DNA from: Haemonchus contortus
Taxonomy: Eukaryota; Nematoda; Chromadorea; Rhabditida; Trichostrongylidae
Length of the DNA stretch: 64,000 bases
Reading direction: 5' to 3'
NCBI GenBank assembly: GCA_000469685.2
Contig: LS997563.1
Location: forward strand, 21,876,935 to 21,940,934
Translations under genes and position numbers: made by a program
Notes under the pieces: generated by a model
Told to the model about the DNA's origin: nothing
What the model saw: the letters and a program-made list of their open reading frames with translations, nothing else
Database searches by the model: none
In this document: one piece after another, positions 11,841-24,351 of the stretch
How the letters are laid out: each line of letters starts with the position of its first letter
Position numbering within the stretch: the first letter of the stretch is position 1

Positions 11841-14800
11841 TCAACAGAACTTCCAGCGATTTCCACATTCGAGACAGAAAACAAAAGTGGTCATCGGCTC
11901 ATCAGACGATCGAGTTTGAAGTTGAGTGTATGTGCAGTTCTTCTTACCGCACTTCCCACATTTGAACATATCCGAAGGAGTTCCTGGTATGGAAATGGTA
12001 TGTGTAGTGAAATGTCAAATTACATAAAAAAGATTTTGATGCTAATGCAAAAGGAGAGAAAATGAGCTAGACAAAATTAGATGTTTAATTGAAATTCATG
12101 CCTCCTGCTCATTGACATGGTTATCTATTAGTTGGGAAGCTTCACGAAGACAGTTCTGTTTTTTTCTTTGAGAGCTCAAAAATTTTCCACAAGCACACGA
12201 TCGTATGCCCTTTTATCGAGGGCATTTACTTTTCGCGCAATACCACAACAGTGAGTTCCGAAAAGTGAGTGAAACACCAGGAGCAGTCTGCGATAACGTG
12301 GCGCTAGGTGGAAGTGGAAGGGTCTCCGACGACATCTTCAAGAAACAGGCGTTCTATTTCCATCCCTATGCACCACTATCTGTCAGTGGCCATACAGTCA
12401 GTAGAAAAGTAAATCAATGATGATAATCGAATACGACCACGAGTTTTTAATTCTGTAAGTGGCGATTTCGTGTGTATCCTTTCCAGATACCTCGACGAAG
12501 AGGCTTTTTCCAAACTTCCAAAAAACACTCCCTCACCTTACAGCACATACTGGATCTTACAGCGAAAAAACAGAAACGTAACACAAAAAACGGAATTCGA
12601 AACAAAACAAACCAGTGTCAGAAATTATCAAACCATGCCCGCATCGTGTGCTTATCGTACCACCTCTCATTTACAATGATTACTAGTATTGCCCACACAC
12701 TTCAATGGCTTCTAGAGTGATTACTGAGGGAGTTTCTTCGCACCTCTGTCATGAACTACTCATTAATGGTACCGCAGACATGAACTTTGCAATCTACATA
12801 GCCTAATGCAGCCGTACTCCGCTCATGTGCTTTTAATCTGTGGATGAATTCAAAAACAAGCATATTTATCTAGATTCCGAAAAAATGCGTAGCTTAAGGA
12901 AGGTGAACAGTCATGGTGAGACGACTAAAGGAACCTGCAAATCTTTTCATTCTTCGTTACTACAAAGCGACGGTCTGCTTTTAAATTCTCCAGAAAGAGT
13001 GCGCAGTTGCCATTGGTTTGCTTCACTCGTTACGGTCAAAAGACCCTATATATCGAACCCAAACCATTCCCCTCTATCTGATTTTAGGCTTAGAAAATTT
13101 GCGCTGCACCCTAGAAGTGGGAATGAGTAAGTCAAACAAGTAAAGTCGAACACCTCTAGTATACATGTCACGAAAAAGCCTAAAGACACGACCTGAAAAT
13201 CAATCATCAAGGCTTAACCGTTAAGAGGATAAAAACGAAAGACAAATTGAAAATACGATAGAGAAAACTGCCACCTTGTTGTACACTCATTTGGTGTTCC
13301 AGGATAGCTGCCTTGTTGAATTTGTCACGCATTTCACGCACTTCATCTGATGCCATTTCCTCGCTTGTCATAATGGCAAACTTCTCCGGCTTCACAACTC
13401 CAGTCAACACGTTTTCCCTGAAATCGTACAGAATGACCGATAGGCTCTATTGCTATGCAGAGTCTGAACCAATGATCGTTTTGTCTTTGACACAGAAAAA
13501 CACAAGATATGAAATTGCGGTTCATTTCTCACTTATTCCAACTTGGCTTCCGCAGTTCTACTCAGATTACGCTCACTTCGCGCACGCTCCGTCGTCCCTC
13601 CTACTTCCCCCACCCAGCGGCAGTGGGTGGAGTCCAGTCGCGTCACATACTATCATTGTTTATATAATGTCGCCTATACTATTACTCCTATAACTTGAAC
13701 GGTTTGACGTAACAGGGGGAGAGGGATAGTTGGTTTAAGATTAGATGTACACCGCGGTGGTTTTGAACGCTGATTCCAAATCTGTGTTCCAAATTCCAAA
13801 GTGCGCTCCAAATCTGCTACACGATAGTGGGAACTAAGTTACGGTTACGACTGCCATCTAAATTGATAACTTCGCCCCAACAAAGCCTGAAAATAAAGAA
13901 AAGAAAATAGAATGAGTAAGCAAGGCATCAAGCGTGCTGGGCATACCTAAACATAGGGAAGCTCCGCCTCAAATTCCGCCCACCGGGGGGCGCGACATGC
14001 GCGAAAATTGCTCCTTTGGAGTTACAGCGTTAAAGTTCTGTAGAGAAGAAGGCGGCTGGGCTACGGGGACAGTGAAGAGGCCGAAGCCGGCAATCCTGTT
14101 CAGAAGCTTTCCAGATTATGCACCGTCAATTCACAGCTTTCCCACTCTCTCCAGGCATGTACTATTCACGTGAGGGGTAGGATTTATGCTGTAAGATGTT
14201 ACCCGGTATATCGCTCTGTTTCACCTATCTGTTGTGTAACTGACTGATGTGTTTTCACTTTGTTGTTCCCTTGAACGGTGTATGTCGAAGTATGTTTGAC
14301 TGGAAACTCATAACTCCTATTCCCGTGAACGTAGATGGTCTAAGTTCGGTAGGAGTACAGGCGGTAGAACGGAAACACTGATGGCAGGTGTTAAGACTAG
14401 GCTCTTCCTAAAAAGGTGGGGCGTGCGCGAGGATTGTCAAGGTCAAGTTGGATTCACAAAGTGTGTGCGTCCGGTTAAAATCTTATGGTTCCTTTTCTCC
14501 TGCAGTCGACTTACATAGAAAAGCAGAAAAGCACTGTCACTCACCTGAGCGCTGGATTCTTTTTGTCTCTCAGGTTGAAGACACGACTGCGGAGAGCAGC
14601 TTTGTACTTGTCCCCTGTGCCCTTATGCACCTAAAATGAAAAGAACTGTAAAATAATCAAAAAGGTATGTAACTGTTGAGAAACTCTTGAGGAGTTTAAG
14701 AGGTATTTGATGAGCAAACACCAAGCCGGACTATGCGGCCCGAAGCTTTTGCCCAGCTGCTAGGGCTCAAGAAAAATTCTACATTATGCAGAAATTTCGC

Positions 14801-17800
14801 CACCCGCAAAACTCGGGACACTGTCTTTCGTTCACGAAGCGACACCCCTACCACAGCTGCATCTCACCGCTTTGGAATAAGTACATCCCTGCAATTTACG
14901 TTCGCTTATGTTAAGCCCCTTTTACAATCGCCCCATGACTCCTATCAGAGACCAATCGGCAAGTTTGGGATGCCGACTTGGACCAACAAAAACAAAGACG
15001 GTAATGCGACTACCCGTTAAGGCCGCATTTCAAACGGCTACCTCGACTTCGGGTCATTCCATAGTTAGATCGAAAATCTGTATTGATGTCTGAAACTCGA
15101 GTTCGTAGAAAAGTGTGCAGGTGGGCTGTACACAAAATCCCGGCGACCATCCAAGGATTTTGTAACCAAGATTATTCGCGTCAAGGTCGAAAGCGGTTTC
15201 GATTTTACATCACTCGATCACTTCTTTTTCTCGCTTGCAGAACATCGCTCTTCATTATGTGATATAAAGCGTGACCGGATGGCAAACAACAAAATACGGT
15301 AATTGTTGGTTGCTGTTTAAGGTTGGGGAAATCTAAGAAATTTCTTAATTCCTAACCTCCGATTCCTGTTATTGAGCTCGGTCCATTGCCTAAAGATTTG
15401 CGACTCAATAATAGTCGACTTTATTTCGATATCAGCGCCACAAAACCCACCCGATCATCAATAATCGGGGCCCCCAACAAATGATTTTTATACCTGAAGA
15501 TAAGACCAGTCACGGATATGGATTTTCAAAAGTGGCGTCATTATGAATCGGCAATACTAGTATAATTCCAACATTCGATTTACAAACAAGGTTGCTTAGT
15601 AACAGAGGTGAGCCAGGAGACTTAATAAACTGCTTAATTAAATCCCTATAGGTGATTATTGCTGAGATCAAGGGCAGCAGATGGAGACATCGTAAGCGTC
15701 AATGTTCAAGTTGCTGATCAAAAATAATTACAGCTAATGAAATGATCACCTCATAACTAAAAATTCGAAAAGGAAGAAAGAGTATGAAGGAAATGATCCA
15801 AAGTTAAACGAGTGAATACCGCCTTGGTAACGGAATTCAATTACCCCGTTATCTAGGGGGCCCGAGAGAAATGAAGAAGGCAAGCGACCTCGACTTCCGC
15901 TATCCACTTCATAAATCTGTTTCGAAAGCAAACCGACCAAAATAAAAGCCAAATGATCGAAAAACTAATGAATACGTGGAACACATAGCAGCTGCCCACT
16001 TCGACCTGATTCCTTCATAAGGGAGGTAAGTGACAGACTAATTGCAGACTAACCTTCAACCCTTTCTCTCTATAGTTCCAGCAACGATGAAACATTCCTC
16101 TCTATAGTCCCAGCAACGATGAAATATTCAAGGTCAAGCTTCTGGAGTTGACTCACCCAACTACAGGTACACTCGTCTTCCATTCCGAATTGAAGAAACA
16201 TCAGAATGTGTATCTGATCTATACAGTGCTTTCTAAGATCAGTCAATGTCACGCCAACATTCTCATTGTTGTAAGTAAAAAGTGCTCTGCATGCGTGTAT
16301 GTATATTGACTATCTGGAATTTAGCACTCCCCATCGCTATCACTGAAGTCAACAACCCTTAACTTAGCGCCACCTTCCAATGCTCTTCCTGCCTGTCATT
16401 TGTGACGGAGCAAAGAAGGATTTTTGGTCTACCACGGCGTTCGACAGATGAGAAAACAGTGCTTGGACTTTGTGTCAAATTTAAATAGCATTGAGTTGAG
16501 TGTCCCTTTTATCTGACCCCTCAACTGCTTAATAGTTGAACTGAGACTGCAATATGAATTGATGTAAAGCAGAAAAATTCGATAGTTCAACAATAGCACT
16601 CACACTGAACAGCTTTTCTTCCACTTTGACAGCAATTTCCTCAGGATCAAGAGTGCCAACTGGAAGCTCTGCGTATCTGAGAGCATTCAAAATCATCTGC
16701 GCAGACTTTAACCTAACCTGAAATTATAACAGAATTCGCATGGCGTTCACCTGGTGAGTCCGCTGACAATAGTTTCTATGTACTGATCAATATTTAAAAA
16801 AAAAACAAGGCCTCGCCTTTGAAATTGCTCTTTGAGAAGGAAATTGAAACTACCAACGATCAATACTACTTTGTTTTACGTCATTTAGTAGTTTCAGGCT
16901 AATTTCTGATTACAACAAAGACCCAAAAAACTTTTCATCTTTGGCTAGATGAATGTAATTTAAACTGTTCTTTCTTTATGGATGTATAGCGCGGGCCAAA
17001 ACTGCAGTAATGAAAAAAAATGAAAAAAGTAAAAGCCAGGCAAAGCAAATACACTTCAGAACCTGCAGAGGTTGCTTTGAAACGATCCAGACCTTCACTT
17101 TTACTTTATTCGAGCCATCAACTGCTCTACTATGCACTTTATTGAGAGCATCAAGCTGTAGCAAGGCATTTTATTTGTCTTTTTATAAGGAGAGCGAACT
17201 CCTACTTTTTTATAAACCCTGAAAAAGCTTCAAAACTATTAACTGAAGAAATCCCACTCCACTGCTACAAAGCCTTTTGCCCATTTAATTGATACTGACT
17301 TGCAGAAGGTTGTAAACTTTCCACCCAAGCCTTGTAACTTCCCCCATACCCCATTTAGGAGAATTCCCAATTCATTGCTGCCTAGTCATCTACAAAGACT
17401 CTTGACATTGATATACTCAAATATGTCGCATGCTAGAACCCCCTGTTTGGTGGATTTAATAATTATTACATGACGGACCGGCGCTTTCAATATTTCTAAA
17501 ACTTCCAAAAATAAGTACACCTCGAAAAAAAATTACATATGAACAATTCAAAACATGAAAAAAAGAAAACTTCAGAGCTGACCTCGTCAGCCTCCAAGTG
17601 TTTAGGAGGGAAGTTAGAAGAGTAGTGATGACCTGGAATAGGAGCGGGTGGATGAGTTGAGGGTTGGGCGATTTTTGGAGTTGGCTGATCCGATACTGAG
17701 CCGTTGTTTTTCCCGGTGTTCGATGAGGATGGCTCATTTTTAGCAGCCTTGAACAAATGAAACATGGTCGATAGAGGATTATAGCACATTGTGACATTAT

Positions 17801-20613
17801 ATAGCAAAATCAAGAAGTGATTGCCAATAACGTGCAGAATAGAAAAAAACCTACCTTTTCTTTTTTGTCCTCTCGTTTGTCGACCAAATTCTTCCACTCT
17901 TTGATAAGATTTTTTGCCTTTTTTGCCAACTTTTCGTCTGTGGTCTTTTTGCGTAAATCATTGATAGTCATTCCAATGCGAGTCTTCTGTAGATATAGAT
18001 CACAGAGATTAAACCTCAAGTTCGAGTAATAGCAAGTTTTATATAGTATCTACTTCAATCAAATTCTTGAACTAACCGTCAAGACATCAATAGTGATTGG
18101 AAGCTTTGACAAAACCTCAAGAAGATCAGCAGCATTGTCTCCCTAAAAGTGTTAGCAAATATTGGTGTAAACACAAAACAACAATTAAACACAGTGGAGG
18201 AATATCATCAACCAAAAAGGATATGTACAGCAATAGACGTATAACAGTGCATTTCTTTATATGTCCGTGAATTCCCGGGACCATTCTTACAATTTCATAT
18301 CTAATCAACGTGGATTTTTGGGACCATACAGATAATTTCATATCTAATATTAACAAAATGATAAAAAAACCTGGCTAATCGAAAAGTCATGAAAATCTTG
18401 ATGCTCTTTTGATATATCATGATTGTAAACACTTCGGTTAATTTTTACCATCACATAATTTCGATATTATTACCATTAATTAATTTAGTATAATAGTATC
18501 CTTGCATGCGATGTAGGGTATGACAGGATCTGAGGAAACATAGGCTCTTCGTTCCTATCACCAATAATCTAAAGATGTCGAAAGTGATGCTACGACGAAT
18601 CGGCAATATCAGTAAGTACTATTCGAGCCTTTGGTTGATCAACCAGGGTGCTCAGTTTTGGAAAAGTTGGAGCGCCACTAGGCTCAACGGAGGGAAACAT
18701 TTACCTCTTACTGGATGGTCATTGTTTAGATGAAAGGCAAGGGATGGAGACTATGTAAGAAAAAGTGACAAGCGTGTGATCAGTTGCGAAGTTGCAGTTC
18801 CTACGTGATTTAGGAATCCTTCTCAAGAAAAAAAAAAGATCAGGTTCAGAAGTGAGTAATTTGTTCCGGAAAGAAGAATGAAGGTTCAACCGTGCATTGC
18901 ACCTCAGTTACATAAAGGAGGTGAGCACAGAGTAAGACGGGTGATCCGATTGGTGAAATCAATAGATGTGCAACTGGGTCAAATATTTTTGTTCTTACAG
19001 ACTCTAGTGCTCCAGCGAAAAACTCCTTCTGAGGGACTCCTTTCTAAAGCTGTCTCCAATCTAAACAAGCACAGTTATTAGATCCTCCCACTATGCAATC
19101 ATTACATGCCAAGATACATCTGTAGGCATTATTCTTCAGCATCTTTGGACCATACTGTTTCTTCTATCTCAAGATCTTACCAAGGTCTTGATATTATATC
19201 TGCAATGCATGTGAAACATTTGCGTAGGTTACACATCAGGTCAAGTATACATGAATGCACTTTCATGATAAAGGTTGACGGATTAATCTTCCACCCTCAA
19301 ACACATAAATGGTTGAAAGTACGATTCAGTGTGCTTGACGGGGATTTCATAACTAAACTCACACAATTCTAGCTTCCCAATTTGCAAGAGATTTAGGCGA
19401 TAGTGTAGTGGCTTTAATTATATGGACAGAAAGGCGCTAACGATAACTATATGCGTTAATAAAGACATAGGTAGGCAGTTCCTACTATATAATGTCTTGG
19501 CACTTCCATATGATTCGAAATTTGACGTTTGGAAATAGGCAATGCTAAATATCCTTCCATTACCTTGATATGATGCAAAACCTACAAATAATATAGGCAG
19601 GGCCGTGCATTTGATATGGCAGAGCGTGCTTGCGTCCGATTAAGCATTATAACGTTTTCGGAAAGGAGATACAACAGAAATAACTGTCATCCTTTTTGGA
19701 AGCGTAGTATTCACACAAAAGAGGAGTAAGTGAAATAGGAGGGACGCATAACTGGTAAGAAAGGTCTACAACTATCGAAGACTGGTAAGCAGCAAGTATA
19801 ACAGAATTCTTTATGTCTGCTGTAACAGTTCATCGCCGAGCATACCAAGTGATAAGACGCATGTGGTGGTGGTGTGTAACCAATGTAGGTTATCATCGGT
19901 GACGGTGAGGACTGGGGAGATAAATAGTAGGAGAGTACACTTGTATCATCTACAAATCCCCCTACGAACACATCATATGAAAAGACTATGTATGAGTCCA
20001 TATCACTTTTATTTCGATATAAAAGCCTTGAAATCTTTTCGGACATTTTATTAAAAGTCTTGAACAAGGGTATTTGGTCAACATTTTCATCACTCTATTT
20101 GAAATGTTTTAGCATAGAATGTAGAACGCTTCAGCGCTGTAATATGTGCCAGCTAAATTGTTAAAAATATATCATCATTTACGGATTTTTTATAAAATCA
20201 AAAAGAAAGATATCAAAAAAAGACCTGAACCCACAATCAAAATTGAAATCTACTGAGGATTTCCTGTTCCCGATCCGTCCGATGTCGTTTATTCCAGGTT
20301 TAGTATTACTACTTTTTGTTATCATGATGAGCCAATCTAACATCACACAAGGAATTGGCATACTTGCCATCTAATAAGTTTGGCTAAAAGTTTATAGTTC
20401 AGTGGGTAGATAGACAGGTACATAAGAGTAGCTTTAGACTGAGAAATCTTTACGGAGTATGAGTCCCACATTAAACACAGTAGATTCTTACTTTAAGTAA
20501 CCTGGAGGAATGTGAGAAGATAAAAAAACAAAGGTGCTCACCGGTTTCGTACCGTCTATAATTTTGTCCAGCTTTCTTCCAATAGCCAAGACTTCGTCTT
20601 CACAACTAGGCAT
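11841..20613 (-). CDS. Transcription elongation factor TFIIS (complete, 8 exons, about 306 aa)
   Basis: This is an RNA polymerase II elongation factor that rescues stalled polymerase by stimulating transcript cleavage in the nucleus. Minus-strand exons: 20613-20542, 18142-18077, 17986-17855, 17747-17583, 16717-16604, 14630-14545, 13417-13275 and 11983-11841. All join in frame with GT..AG borders, from ATG at 20613 to TGA at 11841. Residues 1-90 form the LW domain ([19 protein letters not shown]). Residues 91-145 are a Ser/Pro/Asn-rich linker. Residues 146-259 are domain II ([20 protein letters not shown], then [19 protein letters not shown]). Residues 264-306 are the zinc ribbon, with Cys at about 268, 271, 296 and 299 and the catalytic acidic pair in [10 protein letters not shown]. 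The length is close to the family's usual 300 residues. Introns reach 2.4 kb and carry repeats. It is the C. elegans/human TCEA-type gene. I am very sure of the family. Confidence 0.95.
13520..14420. repeat. Dispersed GC-rich repeat fragments inside a TFIIS intron
   Basis: The piece at 13530-13640 (AGATTACGCTCACTTCGCGC) recurs at 43680 and 49370. The piece at 13913-14020 (GCGTGCTGGGCATACC, then GCGCGACATGCGCG) recurs at 51398-51475. The piece at 14340-14400 (GTACAGGCGGTAGAACGG) resembles the units at 23700-24200. They lie in the intron between TFIIS exons 6 and 7. Confidence 0.55.
16066..16129. repeat. Tandem duplication of a 32 bp unit
   Basis: CTCTCTATAGTTCCAGCAAC at 16066 is repeated 32 bases later with few changes. 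It lies in the TFIIS intron between exons 5 and 6. Confidence 0.7.
18143..20541 (-). other. First intron of the TFIIS gene
   Basis: This is the 2.4 kb interval between exon 1 (ends 20542, donor GTGAGC) and exon 2 (starts 18142, acceptor TTTTAG). I recognise no coding motif or repeat family here. The open frames inside have no supported function. Confidence 0.6.
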
Positions 20614-21190
20614 GGTGACGAACTTGAGATGTAAGATCGACCTTCTGCACTGCACACTGAATCAGATGAACCGTTCCACCCATGACAGCACTATGTACTA
20701 CCACAAAAGCACACATTTAAGAAAAAAAAAGAGAAAGGAGCGGTGGACGGAGGTTCGCGCTTCGCTTCCGGGTGCAACTCGTCCCCATATCTCCGCCCAG
20801 ATAAACTCGTACACACCTTACTATTGAATGTTGGGCACAATCCGCACGGCGGGACAGAACTTTCAGGGTGTTTCAAGGTTGCACGTGGCAAAATGCGCTG
20901 CGGTTTGGCGACTCTATCGCTACCACTTGAGAACGGGTTTGAAGAAGGGAAGATTGGCTCGATCAGATAATCATGTGGATGCTTATTTCTTAGAAGCTCT
21001 GCTACTCTCTATGACAGAAACGAAAATTCTGTACGAACACCCAACTCTGCCAAGAATTTATCCATTGAAATAAAAAAGAATAGACGCGAAACTGCCTCGT
21101 GCGGGAGCCGAAGTGTAAAAATTCAGTAGGGACTCTCGTGAAGAACCCGTGTGCTCGTACTGAATACTCGATTCAGTGAGAAGGAATATG

Positions 21191-21683
21191 GGTGCTAAGT
21201 GGGTTGGGGGGTGCCACGCGGCGGCGCGGCACTTTTCTCGTCTGCGCTCTCTACAGCGAGATAGTAGGGAAGGAAGAGTAGTCGAGTCTGTAGTGGTGTT
21301 TAGGGACGTTTCGTAGCTTTATTTATGTAATGACCGTGTATTTTCACCGAATTTTAGAAAGGGGAGAGGCTCCGGGGTGGGTGAGCCAACTGGACGTTCA
21401 ACTCTTATCTCATTTCAGCTTTTTGCACGAGATAACAATCTCGCCCACCCCGGAGCCCCTCCCTTCCTTAAAAATAGGGTTTATCGGCTCAGAAGAAGAG
21501 TATCCATAATATGCAAGCATATCACATGTGCCAAGAGTTAGTTTGTTTTGAATCACGAAACACATCAGTACAACCTCACCATCCCTTCCCAGACTCGGGC
21601 CCAGTACTACTATCTCGCTGTAGAGAGCGCAGATGAGAAAAGTGCCGCGCCGCCGCGTGGCACCCCCCAACCCACTTAGCACC
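21191..21683. mobile_element. Foldback MITE with 8 bp target duplication (hAT-like)
   Basis: The 493 bp unit is bounded by the direct repeat GGAATATG (21183-21190 and 21684-21691). It has inverted arms of about 77 bp (21191-21267 and 21607-21683) beginning GGTGCTAAGTGGGTTGGGG. A second inner inverted pair (21361-21384 and 21441-21463, CTCCGGGGTGGG) makes most of the element foldable. No transposase is present. The 8 bp duplication fits hAT, P or Merlin families; hAT is a guess from length only. Confidence 0.75.
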
Positions 21684-21741
21684 GGAATATGATCCGAAGG
21701 GAACATTACTTTTTGCGGCCACTATCTCGACGGGAGACGCG

Positions 21742-21985
21742 CGATTCGTGCGATTTCGGGTGCGCGCGGCAAATTGCGCGGCGAAATTCGCGATTATTCA
21801 AACAACTCTGGCGCCTGTCATTGGGGCACATATTGAAGTAGAGTACCTTATTAGGGTCGGACAATCTTACTAAGCTGCTTTTCCTGAAATTTGGGCCCCC
21901 AATGGTGAACGCTGTAATCGTTCAAACTGCACTGAATTTCGCCGCACAATTTGCCGCGCGCACCCAGAATCGCAAGAATCGCACC
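21742..21985. repeat. GC-rich foldback element, family Y, copy 1
   Basis: The ends are inverted: GTGCGCGCGGCAAATTGCGC on the left and AATTTGCCGCGCGCAC on the right, with a central GAAGTAGAGTA-type pair. The same architecture occurs at 38060-38333 and 46649-46886. Confidence 0.65.
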
Positions 21986-22029
21986 ACACCCCTATCTCGA
22001 CATATGCTGCGCTTCCCATGACCGTTTCG

Positions 22030-22210
22030 GGAAATTCATCTCCATCTTGATGACGACTGATCGCGCGATCTGCTCGGGACCGTCCACGGCGGCACCCATA
22101 ACTAGCGCGGCCTCCTCGACCGATCGAGCGACCAGTGGCGCGATCAGGGTGGGTCCGCGACCAGTCGCGCGACTGGTCGCCCGCAAAATAGTGGACTATG
22201 GAAGATGCCG
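22030..22210. repeat. GC-rich inverted repeat with GATCGCGCGA motifs
   Basis: Repeated self-complementary words (GATCGCGCGATC, GACCAGTCGCGCGACTGGTC) end in AGTGGACTATG. A related piece ends the block at 55340-55415 (AATCGTGGACTATG). Confidence 0.45.
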
Positions 22211-22526
22211 ATGGCGAAGTGGCAACTCGATTGGAGCACGATGAGAAAAATGTGGAGCCATCACGTCAGCCTAAAAAAGCTTGTTAATATCTCGGTTCGA
22301 CAGCTTAAAAATCAACTTCAAAGCTGTGGAGCCATCAGTTGCCTTCAATAATGAGAAACAATTCTAAAATGGGCTGCATTTGCTTAGCTGTGTGGTGTTA
22401 CCACATTTTTCGCAATCGACGAAATTTTCGAATGTTTATACAGCATCAAATTTGTCTTTATAACTGAACTTATTGACGATATTTGTAATTAGCCCGAAAG
22501 TTTAGATTGGTTTGTGTGAAATGCGA

Positions 22527-22740
22527 GTGGACCCCAATGGCTGCTTTCAGACTTCAACGATTCATCCGTCCGTCCGTTCGGCGCGTTGCGTGAGTGCCAC
22601 AGCGACCCTAGCCGCTTGCTGGCACGCGATCCAGTGGTCCAGTGTCGAGAATAAGTGGCTAGGGCCGCTGTCGCACGCACGCAACGCTACCGCACGCGCC
22701 GGACGGACGGATATCGAAGTCTGAAAGCGGCCATTCGACC
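22527..22740. repeat. Inverted-repeat element, family X, copy 1
   Basis: The left end ATGGCTGCTTTCAGACTTC is mirrored by GAAGTCTGAAAGCGGCCAT at the right. The interior has paired CCGTCCGTCCG and CGGACGGACGG. Other copies are at 36063-36272 and 40770-41010. Confidence 0.7.
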
Positions 22741-23269
22741 TGGCGAGACGTTGCGTTTTTTTTTTTTGGTTGTTGGGGCATGATAGCTAAGTAAGCTGAG
22801 TGTGAATGCCCTAATTATCAAGCTTGTTTCTCGCAACAGCGCCTTTGACTGTTTTTGTCGGTGATGCGATGAGCCCAATTCAATAATGTAGGAAATTCTT
22901 GCCGACATTTTAGATGCCAGGAAAGTTCTCCCCATTTTGAAACCAGTTGCTATGGAGGCTCGCCATTGATGAGGCAGGTTGCCGAAACCGAGTGTACATT
23001 GCGGAGCTGTTCAGTTAATGTCCATTCAGGGACCTGACTTTCGTAATGATGCTGACAGATCTTCAAAAGTCTTGTGGTGCTCCAACGTCTTTTACTTATG
23101 TTCCACCTTAGCATCCTATTCTAAGCCGCAAATGTCCATCCATTTGTCGGTTTGTCGGTTTGTCTGTCTGTTTTTCTGTTTGTTTGAGAACATTTTATAC
23201 AGCGAACTCTCTGAAAATCGAACAGGAGCTGCTTAGCCAGGTTGGAACAGATGGGAAATGAGCCGAGCC

Positions 23270-24230
23270 ACATGAAAACACGTGACCCTGGCTTGGCTTC
23301 GGGGCGCGCATGCGATCCACCAATGGCACGTGACAGGTGTAGACTCCGCCCACTGGGGTGGGGCTTGCGCGAGAATTGTTAATTTGGACCTGGGACGGAG
23401 TTGTCTACAAGGCAGATGGCGTCATAGAGCATCCTCCGCCACCCGCGTCCAGCTGCGTAGCAGTTTTAGTTATTTGCCTGCTGTTTCTCTGGCATTGGGG
23501 CGCAACATTGTCTGCGCGCCATTTTCAAAAATGCACCACGTGGCCCCCTAGGTACCGCACCACCGCCGCGTGTCCTTGCCCAGAGCCCCTTTTTCATGCG
23601 TCGTTATGTGGCGGATGAAAACTTGGGCATTCAAATGAGATTATGCCGTGAAGTAAAATATAATGTCTACAGAAATTCTGCAGAATTTCGAGGATGCTTT
23701 TTGATGCCTTCCGCTCTGTACCGTCACTCCCTGGGGCGTTCATATTTGGTAGAGATGCAGGAGGCAAGATCGGGAAACTAATGACAGGTGACAGGTGTGG
23801 ACTCCGGTCACTTGAGAGGGGGGCATTCGCAAAAATTATTAATTTGGACCTGAGGCGCTCAAATTTGGCAGAGATGCATGTGGTATGATAGGAGAAAATG
23901 GGAAAACCAACGGCAAGTGACCTCCTATTGGAGGCGGGATGTGCGCAAAAGCGTAGCTCACTGAGAACCTATAATTCCTGTTCTCCTGAGCTTGGAGTGT
24001 TCAAATTCGGAAGGGATACAGGCGGCAAGATTGGAACCACAATGGCACCGAACGGTATGAACGCCGTCCACTGGAGGAGGGGCTCGCGCAAAAAATAGTT
24101 AACTCGGGCCTGCAGTGTTCCAATTTGGTAGAGATGCAGATGGCAAGATAGGAAAACCGATGACAGTCGACTGGTGCAGACTCCGCCCCCTGGAGGCGGA
24201 GCGAAAAATAGTTAATCCACAACTAGGACG
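23270..24230. repeat. Diverged tandem repeats of about 120-150 bp
   Basis: The unit contains GTAGAGATGCAG, then GGTGTGGACTCCGCCCACTG, a GGGGCTTGCGCG core and TTAATTTGGACCTG. About six diverged units follow each other, and single relics appear elsewhere in the window. It is non-coding. Confidence 0.65.
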
Positions 24231-24351
24231 AAACAGTTGCATGGTAGGGGTATTTGGACGAGCTGTCTAAATATTTTTGCAATTGCTGACTGCTGTGGTC
24301 TGCCTGCGTGAATGTGTGGTCCCGATGGAAATGGTGCGACCTCTTCACTTT

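Noticed and set aside
15746..16252. Extra TFIIS exons on the minus strand
   Set aside because: The frames do not match the TFIIS protein, and exons 5 and 6 already join in frame across this interval.
21191..21683. A rho-independent terminator or regulatory hairpin
   Set aside because: It is an animal genome and the unit is 493 bp with a target duplication, which indicates a mobile element.
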